Shown piece after piece: positions 55,170 through 64,000 of a stretch of 64,000 nucleotides of DNA. Location of the stretch: assembly GCA_012934845.2 (NCBI GenBank), contig WNNJ02000462.1:1-64000 (forward strand), in the 5' to 3' direction. The position numbers were made by a program, and so were the translations under genes. This DNA is from Pomphorhynchus laevis (Eukaryota > Acanthocephala > Palaeacanthocephala > Echinorhynchida > Pomphorhynchidae). The notes under the pieces are model-generated. The model had not been told where the DNA came from. It made no database searches and was given only the letters and a program-made list of their open reading frames with translations. Within the stretch, counting starts at the first letter, position 1. Each line of letters starts with the position of its first letter.

Positions 55170-56570
55170 AATTTCACACGTGGTAGCAGACATCATCTTT
55201 CCGACCTCTTAGATAAAATATGAGGTTTTCTTGCCCAAGACACTCAAGGACTCAACGGCTACTGGAACGAATATATATCCTATTATCGATCTCGTCGTAC
55301 TTTCCATTCTTCTTGCATTCTGCAAAAACGGCTACCTTACCGGTATGAATGACCGCTTTATCCTCGTAACTTACTGCTAGAGGGTTTATGCAAGTAGCGT
55401 CTCAAATTAGTATTTTACCGTCCTTCCAGGAACCAAAGTTCTTCCATATAGTCGCTTCCCATCGCTGCGACATAAACACCCGCTCTAATCGAGAAGGTAT
55501 CCCTGCTAAAGACAAAGCCATTCAAATTATGTGGTGTGGTTCAACTCGGAGTGTCGAGTGTGCCGGGATTTGCTGTGTCAGCAGTCCAAACCGTGCAAGC
55601 CCGATGCGTCGCTGATATTTCCGCACCCACATGTTAATTCCCCGCTGAATTTGATGCCGATTGGTAGGGACCCAGCGATTGTGAATGATACGTCATCCAA
55701 TCTGGTGCCAACCGTCGAGATTGGAAGTGCTGTCAGGAAAGCTCCAGAGTCCCTGCCTACTGCTTCAAGCAGTCTAGCTCGACATTTAGCAGAATCCCCC
55801 GACAAGAGTGAACTACTAGCGATCATGTTCATGGGACGATACCCACGTTTTTGTTTATGTTTTTCCGTTGGCAACATTTTCCCGCATACAGACGCCCACT
55901 TGCGCACGCAATTTTGGAAATCCATGCAGTCCACTACGCTGGTTTCCTCAGGGTTTGGTATATTAATGCCTTTACGAGAACCAACGTGCCTGCGATTGAG
56001 GACAAATATGTCAGAAATGATATAATTTGTTTCATAATTTGCTTATATAATTTGCGATATAAACCGAAACCACCCAGGTCGATCGGCAAAGTTGCTTGAT
56101 GACATGCCTTATCATCCAGATATAAATTCAAAATGTTGGCAAGATATAAATTCAAAATGTTGGACTTTAGTTCCGACAAATCTCGATCGTCGAATTCACT
56201 ATTCTGTCGTCGCTGCTCATTAATATGATTGCACCGTTAACATCACCGTCTTCGAATTTTTCCGAAACTTTGCGACAAATATTTCTATTGTTATCGCAAC
56301 CGTCTACTTTAGTTCGGTTGGTAAGTCTGTCACACTTTCGCGCCACAACATCAAGGACTGACCAGGATGTCATATTAGCGAATTTGAGACAGGCCTTGCT
56401 GATCTTCTGAGACAAACTGTGATTGCCCTTTTCCTCAGTCATTACAGACACGTTAATAACCGTTCTAGCGAGCATCAAGAGTTTGATCCAAGCATGTTCC
56501 CTATGGTAGTCCCTTGCAATATCTGCCGGTATGCTCGAAAAAGTTGTAGCTACCTAAGGCCTGGCAGATC
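55170..56570 (-). mobile_element. RT plus restriction-like-endonuclease element, decayed second copy
   Basis: Same architecture as 34968-37675 on minus. 56167-56478 is the N-terminal part (KFEDGDVNGAIILMSSDD). The RT core is deleted. About 55935-56100 gives the region after the palm (CHQATLPIDLGGFGL). 55578-55934 reads ARLLEAVGRDSGAFLTALP, TRLDDVSFTIAG and CGNISDASGLHGLDC (cysteine-histidine motif). About 55200-55520 gives the nuclease segment (KDGKILI-DATCINPLAVSY, AVFAECKKNGKYDEI, PVAVESLSVLGK) in broken frames. It belongs to a different subfamily from the 35-kb element, judging by the zinc-motif region. Confidence 0.8.
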
Positions 56571-57350
56571 TGGGAATCCTTCGCACCAACCGGCCTGATA
56601 TCGTCTCAATAAACGGGGTCTCATAATGATCTCCTTAAAGTGTGTTGTCAGCCTGATCATCAGGTGATGCTGAATTTATTATGGAAGTATGTGTTTGACC
56701 AGAACCGGGGCAGCCGGGAGAAGGGCCATGCTGGCTTATAGTCCGGTGGATGTTAATTAGAAAAATCTACAACATACTCTGCATTGTCCTTTTTCCGACA
56801 CGATCTCATCCCGAATAAATCCGGATGATTCATAATTTGTTTCCCCGACCTGACTGGGTACGTCATTCTCTCGTGTAGGATGCCGAACAACTAGCATGAT
56901 ATTGTAATTTTTAACTGGTTGCAACAAGATTGTATTATTTGTATTCGCTTGATATTCTTGAATTGTCCATCGGTATTCGTCATTTAATATTCGTCAATTG
57001 ATATTCTGTATGTTATTATCTTGTAAGTAGATGTAAGTATTTATAGCAAGACAATTTATAACCCTCAACTGATTTGATTTTTTATATTTTTTGTATTTAA
57101 TTAATACAAATGTATAGCCTGCTCACTTTAATAATAATTTTAAATAGATGAATATCTAAATAAAATCGAAAATGAATTTCTAAATAATATAGATCAATGG
57201 ATATATAAATAATATTGAAAATGAATCTTATTGAATTAATGAGGGAAATTTTAAAAGTGAAAATATATCCGGTGTATACAGAACAATATGTTGTAATTAT
57301 GGAGAGCATTAACTAAATATCGACTTTGTTTTACAAAATTCGTAGTCAGC
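56571..57350. other. Intergenic, nothing recognised
   Basis: The GC-richer part (56571-56890) may be upstream sequence of the RT element, but no motif is readable. The AT-rich part (56900-57350) holds the 3' flank of the cyclophilin gene. Confidence 0.4.
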
Positions 57351-57354
57351 TTTA

Positions 57355-57874
57355 CTATTCAATCTGCCCACAGCTAATTATCTTTATTTCTCTAGTAATT
57401 TCACCGGATTCAGTTCCACACTTTTCGATCTCTTTTATTACTTTTAATCCTTTTATCACTTGACCGAAAACAACATGCTTGCCATCTAGATGCGGACATG
57501 GTATCATAGTAATAAAAAACTGAGACCCATTTGTGTTCTTGCCACAATTTGCCATCGACAGTAAAAATGGTCGATTGTGAGTAAGTTGGAAATTTTCATC
57601 TTCAAATTCTCCTCCGTAAATGCTGAATCCGCCTGTACCATCTGATTTTTCAAAATCTCCACCTTGGCAAACAAAACCAGGAATAACTCTATGAAAATAA
57701 CTCATATGATATCCAAATCCATGTTCTAAGGTGCAGAGTTGTCGGAAATTTTCTGCCGTTTTTGGAACGATGTTTTTGAAAAGTTCTATAGCTATTGTAC
57801 CTACCGGGTTTCCGTCAATTTCAATTACCATGAAAACCAATGGATTTGATGAATTCGTGACTTTTGATAGTTCC
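57355..57874 (-). CDS. Cyclophilin-type peptidyl-prolyl isomerase, last exon
   Basis: Catalyses cis-trans isomerisation of X-Pro bonds. The exon begins after acceptor ttttccttgcag (AG 57876-57875) and ends at the TAG at 57355-57357. It covers almost the whole cyclophilin fold: [35 protein letters not shown] (catalytic Arg and Gln), [42 protein letters not shown] and the C-terminal ISCGQIE. The usual Trp of the cyclosporin site is His ([11 protein letters not shown]), as in Cyp40-type proteins, so drug affinity is probably low. The N-terminal SSNPLVF resembles cyclophilin A and mitochondrial D forms. The first exon with the ATG was not found; the open frame upstream of 57874 is intron. Confidence 0.92.
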
Positions 57875-59160
57875 CTGCAAGGAAAATAAAAATGAATTAA
57901 ATTTGATTTTGGTTTAAAAGAAAAATAAGGTCGAAATAAAATAATAAACAAAAAATAGCTATATTCAATTGGTTTCCAGACATACGCTAACTGTACTCTT
58001 GGAATAAAATTAACCTAAAGTATTCGGCGCGTTTTTGCTTTAAAGGACATGGAACTGAAAACCTTCGGTATCTAATATTTACAAATCTCTATTCTAGAGA
58101 ATCTTATATTGGCTAAGTTTAAGGATGTTGAATGTACCGAAGAATGAGCATTAATATATACGCTATAAGACCGGGAAAGCTCTTAGTCGATCTATGCTAT
58201 TGCATATCTCCGAGCACTCAAAAGCTTGGCGCTAACGTAGACGAGTTTACTATTTTAGCTACTTCCTTAATTAATTAAATCTTAGAATCTTCATACTAGC
58301 CTGAATGTATTCATGTTCTGAATATCGATACAATTTCAAAGTCAATGCATATTATTTGGTTAAGGTCCAATCGCAGTTAGCATCTGCAGGGCAAACCAAA
58401 TATACAAGTTTAAGGATGGATTCGGTGGTTAATTTTTGTACTGTTCTGATAGAACTTTGGGATCAACTTAATATAAAATCCTAAATTTCGTTCAACATTT
58501 TTTAATTATACATTTTTATACTTAACAAATCATCTTTAAAATAATTTTAAAATTATTTAAAATTAGTATAATTTTTTACTAATTTATTTCAAATTCACTA
58601 CAAATAAATTTGAAAAAATATAAAGGAATTTGGCTCACCATTCATAGTGTCTTGTTTCAACCGCTTTTGTGGTTTGAAAATACAAAAACTATTTTTTAAA
58701 TCCTTGAAATGTAATATGACCTACTGTGTTTATTGAAATGATATTGAAATTATTTAATTATTGTAAATTAAATTTACAATACCTTACAAATGAGGAATAT
58801 AATCTATAAAGTGTTAGTTTTATATTACGGTAGACACTGCTATCAAAACTTAAATCGACTTTTTTCAAAATTAATGATTAGCTAAATGTAAATATAATTA
58901 AAATATATCATATTCACGTTAAAAATTGTTTTGGTTATTATAAATTCTTACAATTACTAACTACTTACAATATACTTACACATCGAAATTCGTCTAAATT
59001 ACAAAGTAAGCTACTCAACTTAGAATAACCAACTTTGAAGGGAGAGATCACACGCATTTTTCAAGTTACCTGATTGACTGACTTCTTTATATATCAACTT
59101 GAATAGTTTCAATATTCAAACAAATACTTGTTCGAACAAGCATATACTTACTTTAAATCA
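57875..59160. other. Cyclophilin intron/5' flank and intergenic DNA
   Basis: Should contain the missing first cyclophilin exon(s) and promoter. A candidate ATG on minus at about 57995 (MSGNQLNIA) has no convincing donor. Bases 59040-59160 may be the 5' UTR of the next LINE. Confidence 0.45.
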
Positions 59161-62100
59161 AACAAGATAATTCACATAATTGCGAAATGGCCAAAAAGAA
59201 CATTAAAATCAGACAAGTGAAATATAATAATGTGGTCAACGGTACTTTGGAGTTGAAAGACAAGTAGCATGTGACACAGTTGGTTGTGAAGTATGAACAC
59301 ATATTACGGTTCCCAAATCAATGGACTTGAGCTCGAAAGGTATGTCAGTTTACTGCGGATTTTGTTCATGTTCCCAACGTAAAAATCGATGCACTGTGTC
59401 TACTAATACTGATGAAATACTATTTAAACAAATAAAACAATCATCATCTGATAAATTCATGGTCTTGTGAAGACAATTTTCAACCATCGACAGCCAACCA
59501 TGATGCTATCTTGAACACGGTTCTATCGGAATTCCAGGAAGACAATTGCATCAAATCTATAGATACTTTGGATCAAGAACATTTGGCATATACCTCTACA
59601 CAAATCTGAAGAAGCGGCAGTACAAATTTGATAAAAAAATAAGGATAATGCAAATCATTCGGTGTCAAATAACATTTCAAATCAAGATAATTTACATAAT
59701 GCTAGCGAAATTAAAACTAATATTTTAAGCAGCTACACAGATGACTATGTTACTCATAAACAGAACTCTAATGATCTCCTTCCTGATAAATCTGTTGATG
59801 TTTTAGATAAAAAATAATGGCTGAGATTTACAGACATAGACGAACTGAATCTTCAAATAGTGGGGATTTAAATTATGAACTGAGAAAGCTTGTAACTTCA
59901 TGCGATTCAAGTGTTGATGACGAGGGCAATTCCTCAGGCAGAGCAGTAAGAAAAGTAAGGAGTCGGAATTACGACAGGAGTATGACTGTTATTTTGAGTG
60001 GAATTGAAGAGTCGTGTATGATCAATTCCCAAGTAAGAGTTGATGAAGACGTTTCTCGTGTGCGTGCAGTATTTACGAGACTTCTTAAGGAAGTTGATAA
60101 GAATGTAGCTATAAAACTGCAAGTTCGGAGTTCGATTCGTTTTGGGAAGCGTACCACAAAAAAACCTCGCTTATTGAAGGTCGTATTGAGTTCTGCTAAC
60201 CACGCTAAGATGTTGCTTCATCGTGGTTACCTCTTAAAATATTCTACTATAAGAATACTGAGAGACATTAATTTTGATGAGCGTTTAAAATTGAGGAAGA
60301 CTCGCGAAGAGCTACAGGGTAGAATAAGCAAAGAAGAGACGATCTATGCATAAGAAATTTTCAAGTAGTTAGGTGGCGACCATCAGTACACTGGGCCCCG
60401 CTTCTCCCAAACTAGAGAATGAGTTTTATTCTGATTCCAATTTTGATGATTTAATTGATTTTTCTGAGGTACATGATAAAACTAGCAAAATCTTTACATT
60501 ATCAGAGACTTCGCTTTATATTGGTTACTCAAACGTTCGAAGCCTTCCATCTCAATTTCCTTTCTTGCTCGACCATATTGCTGATAATCATTATGATATA
60601 TTCTGTATTTCAGAATCTTGGTTACATAGTGGCATCTCTGATAATCTGTTTAATGTTGTAGGTTATAAGTTAATAAGAGCGGGTCGCTTTCCTGGTATGT
60701 GAGGTGGAGGAGTTGTAGCATTCGTTCGACACGATCTCTCAACATCAAATATATCAAATCTTTGCGACTCTGAGTGGTCATATGAGTGTCTATCTTTTAC
60801 TGTTAATCATCAATTGTTAAAATTAAATGTTTGTGTTGTTTATAGATCTCCATCTTTCACTTTGATAACAGATCGGCTTAAGGATTATTTATCTAATTTT
60901 TGTTTATCCCAACGATTTGTCCTTTTAGGTGACTTCAACCTTCCGAATGTAGATTGGAATATGAATGGGTATCAACCCTGCTCAGGCGTATCAAAACAAT
61001 TTCGTGATTTATTACTTGCTGACCTACTTTTAGTTCAACATTGTGGAGAACTAACTCATGTCAACGGTGCTACAATAGATCTTGTGTTTACATGTGTACT
61101 GGAGATATCGACAGTATTGCGTATTATCCTCCTCTTGGTAACAGTGATCACTGTGTTGTTAAATTAGTGTCCAAGATCGTTTGGACTCGGGTGGATACCC
61201 AGCATCTTTTAGCTAATTTCTATAGCATTTTTTATCGTAGTTATAGGGCTACTACTGTTTCAGATCTGCTGACCATTCTTTATAACGTTTTCTTACATTT
61301 GTCAGATAAGTTCTCTCCGAAACGGAGAACTTTCATTAATTCCACTCGCCCTCAGTGGTTTGATCATGAACTTCGTGCAATGTTGAAACTGCCCAATGCC
61401 CTGTGGGCTATAACTCAAACCCACCCTGAAAACTTAGATAGGTATCTGTACGTGTGCAACCTCTGCAATAGATTGAAAATACATAAGCGAATAGCATGTG
61501 AAGATGGTTTTGCAAATTGCATCGGGAATCAACCAAAGTGTTTTTGGTCATATGTGAAAGGTTAAAGGATACTTCCCACTAATATAGCATTCATTACTTC
61601 AAGTGAATATGTTTATTCTACTTAGTATGTAATTGCTGAATGCCTAGCGGACTCTCCATCGACTATTGTTTCGGATATTTACTCTTTAAAATGGTATCCC
61701 ATTCACAATATTACTCAGAATCTCGTTAAGCCAATCAGTGCATCTGAATTATTGCACCTAATCACTAGCCTTGACCGATTTGGCTCTCCTGGTTCAGATG
61801 ATATTTCACCTTATCGAATTAATGCGGTTGGATCTGCCGTAAGTAGTGTTTTAGCTCATATATTTTCATTTAGCCTGATCAATTCGTGGATTCCTGCAAT
61901 ATGGAAGTCTTATATTGTTGTGCCAATCCTTAAAAAACAGCCGGTGACTTCTTGTTTAGATTTTCGCCTTATCAGTTTGACCAGTGTTCTCTCTAAATTA
62001 CTAGAACGAATTATTGTCCAAAATGCTACTCGAGCATATAAACTTTAACAGCATTCTTACTGATTCTCAACACGGATTTAGACAAGCCGTTCATGTCTAT

Positions 62101-62690
62101 CTAACTTGCTTACCGCGAGAGAGAGTTTGATGGAAGCACTAAGCTCAGGACTTTGTCTCGACGTCGTATTTCTAGATTTTTGAAAGCCGTTGATCCGATC
62201 CCATATAAAGGTATTGTGTCACTCTTAATTCACTACGGCGTCCCTCGTGTAATCTGATCTTGGATTGAAAATTTTCTTTCATTGCGTACGTTTAAGGTAA
62301 GAGTTGCTGAGTCTTTATCCGCAGAAAGAAGTATGTCGACAGGTGTTCCTCAGGGTTTTGCACAAAGGTCCCCTATTATTCATCACGTTCCTTGACGATT
62401 TACTCTTACGTATTGAGAACACTCACTTGGCATTCGCTGATGATCTTAAAATTTGGACTGCTATACGAGATCTTAATGACTGTAAATCTTTACGGGCCGA
62501 CTTGGATCGAGTTCATGATTGGTGCCGCTATACTGGATTACATCTTAACGTTGATAAGTGTATACTTATAAGGATGGGTAAAAAATCCAGTAATTTTAAA
62601 TATCATATCGGTGATGTTCTTCTCACTAAAGTATCACATCATTGGGATTTAGGAATTATCGTGCAGGCATCATTAAAAACTTAATGATGC
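59161..62690 (+). mobile_element. LINE-E: CR1/Jockey-type with zinc-finger ORF1, endonuclease and RT
   Basis: ORF1 starts at ATG 59187. It has a cysteine module (VACDTVGCEVWTHITVP, MSVYCGFC) like LINE-D, then the RRM-like part at 59817-60353. The endonuclease is at about 60500-61560 (YSNVRSLPSQFPFLLDHI, DIFCISESWLHSGIS, VLLGDFNLPNVDWN, GNSDHCVVKLV). The RT follows: FGSPGSDDISPYRINAVGS (61752-62048), a frame-broken middle, and THLAFADDLKIWTAI (catalytic FADD) with LNVDKCILIRMG (62304-62684). It is cut off at about 62680 by a palindrome; the 3' third of the RT is missing. Several breaks. Confidence 0.88.
59817..60353 (+). CDS. LINE-E ORF1, C-terminal RRM-like part
   Basis: 178 codons open from ATG 59817. 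A charged N-terminal part precedes a conserved block (MTVILSGIEESCMINSQVRV, IKLQVRSSIRFGKRTTKKP, RLLKVVLSSANHAKMLLHRG) that aligns with LINE-D ORF1 at 48046-48273. In CR1/Jockey elements this region binds RNA and packs the template with ORF1 protein. The upstream zinc module lies in other frames at 59187-59460. Confidence 0.75.
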   Translation: MAEIYRHRRTESSNSGDLNYELRKLVTSCDSSVDDEGNSSGRAVRKVRSRNYDRSMTVILSGIEESCMINSQVRVDEDVSRVRAVFTRLLKEVDKNVAIKLQVRSSIRFGKRTTKKPRLLKVVLSSANHAKMLLHRGYLLKYSTIRILRDINFDERLKLRKTREELQGRISKEETIYA

Positions 62691-62699
62691 CTGCACGAT
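62658..62699. repeat. Perfect palindrome, 19-bp arms and 4-nt loop
   Basis: atcgtgcaggcatcattaa (62658-62676), then aaac, then its exact inverse (62681-62699). The left arm is LINE-E coding sequence; the right arm is its inverted copy placed at the truncation point. Confidence 0.95.
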
Positions 62700-63036
62700 C
62701 AGGTAACAGAACGAATCTAAAATAGTCAGCATGACAGATTTGCAATTAAATAATTTTGTTGGTTTGATTTAATTAAAACGCCACACCCGTCAAATGCAAA
62801 GTGAATTTATTTTTAATATTTCAACAGAACAAATCTGTCATCATCAGGAATATTTAATTGTAGTTAGTGGCTTTATTTTCAGTAAGTTTCACTCAATAAT
62901 TATTAATAATTAATAATTACGATGTATAAAGCCAAAACTTGTCCTCAAATATTTTATTATGATCAAACATCTTAACTTGTATATGTCCCATTTAATAATT
63001 CAAATATTAAAAAAAATCTTGTTATAAATTAAATCA
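62700..63036. other. Short intergenic stretch
   Basis: AT-rich. gacagatttg (62730-62739) has an inverted partner caaatctgtc (62831-62840). No gene recognised. Confidence 0.45.
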
Positions 63037-64000
63037 GCTAACTGAGTCTACGTATTTAATATAATTATAAAATAAACAAAACATAATAATGCTAAATCAA
63101 AATTTAATAATTAAATAATAAAATTAATAATTGTTTTTAGATTTTCTATAATTTAAATCAAGTTAAAAAATAAAAATAAAAAATAAAATTTAAAATAAAC
63201 GTCATTTTTATGAATTGACTAATAAATAACAGACGTTGTATCAGAATAAGAATTAGAGGTCATCAGAAGGAACTGCTATGCTATCAGGTTTCGGCCCCTA
63301 ACTCCTCTACCCAACATAGCAGCGGGGCCAAATACATGCTAATGATGTATTTCCTCTGAAATAACTATCTAGTATCTTATTCTAATGCAAAGTATATTAT
63401 TTATTATCCATCCATAAAAATTTGCCACTTAAGAGTTTAAATTTATTCTTTACATTATTGTGTTGATTTATATATTTTACTATTTTCTGCTTGATGTTAT
63501 TTTTATAGTAACCTAGTTTAAAATATGTATCTATTAAATTATTTAAATGATTTTGAAGAAAGTCAATATCATTACATATTGTTGCAATTCTTAAAATTTC
63601 ATTATTTAATGTATTATATTTTATATTATATGGTATGCATGAATGCTCATGCAAGAATATGTTTCTTGTAAATTTAAATATGTCATCTTTACGATATAAA
63701 TTAATAGTAGTTTTAGTTAATGTTAATTTAATGTTCATATCTAGATATACACCTTCTTTATAATCAATATTGGTTTTGTTAAGAATAAGGCTTTCTGGAT
63801 TAATTTGTTCACTAATTGAATGAAAATAATTAGAATTAAATACACATATATCATCAATGTATCGAAACATATATTTCATATATTTATATTGTTTAGATTT
63901 AGTTTTTACACAGTTATGAACAAATTCATATTCTATAAAGCTTAAAAACAAGTCAGCTATAATTGGGCTACTATTACCACCCATTGGAACACCTTTTACT
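63037..64000 (-). mobile_element. Naiad-type Penelope-like element, runs off the right edge
   Basis: End motif cagctaactgagtctacg at about 63034-63051, end repeat with a TTCTGATGACC box to about 63375, then a clean RT open frame 63397-63984 (195 codons): VPMGGNSSP just inside the edge, FRYIDDICVF, LDMNIKLTLTKT and the terminal SGKFLWMDNK before the stop. No interruptions in the visible part; upstream domains would lie beyond 64000. Confidence 0.88.

Noticed and set aside
57875-57951. Extension of the cyclophilin frame upstream as an N-terminal leader
   Set aside because: The frame is open but starts at a TTG, and a strong acceptor (ttttccttgcag) sits at its junction with conserved sequence, so it is intron.
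1-64000. CRISPR arrays, bacterial operons or ribosomal RNA genes
   Set aside because: Repeats here are satellites, minisatellites and transposon ends; spliced host genes and LINEs show nuclear animal DNA. No rRNA signature was seen.

Overview
The window looks like animal nuclear DNA that is AT-rich and very dense in retroelements. Two host genes are recognisable, both on the minus strand. The first is a phospholipid phosphatase of the PLPP/wunen (PAP2) family, with four spliced exons at 1818-4009 and its last exon(s) left of the window. The second is the last exon of a cyclophilin (57355-57874). The clear PLPP introns are tiny (47 and 53 nt). Tiny introns, many Penelope-like elements and Jockey/CR1-type LINEs suggest a small-intron invertebrate, probably an arthropod (for example a mite). 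That placement is inference.

Layout. 0-2 kb: an element with long terminal inverted repeats sits in the last PLPP intron and is itself interrupted by a retrozyme-like unit with two well-formed hammerhead ribozymes, flanked by a 16-bp duplication. 4.3-6.6 kb: a perfect 70-bp duplication and five copies of a tRNA-derived SINE. 7.7-31 kb: AT-rich DNA with many fragments of a Penelope-like element whose GIY-YIG domain precedes the RT (Naiad-type), a scrambled canonical Penelope, an inverted pair of LINEs, and a 120-bp satellite. 33-39 kb: nested LINE pieces and an RT plus restriction-like-endonuclease element. 39-49 kb: minus-strand LINEs, two of them joined head to tail, one with a 646-codon open frame, then a 16-bp minisatellite. 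49-54.5 kb: LTR-retrotransposon fossils on either side of the best Naiad-type copy. 54.6-64 kb: a second RT-endonuclease element, the cyclophilin exon, a zinc-finger-ORF1 LINE, and another Naiad-type copy running off the right edge.

Most of the sequence is therefore a graveyard of self-copying elements between two host genes. The most interesting systems are the retrozyme-like hammerhead unit, the Naiad-type family with its structured leader and end repeats, and a terminal sequence module that the SINE and the Naiad-type ends appear to share.
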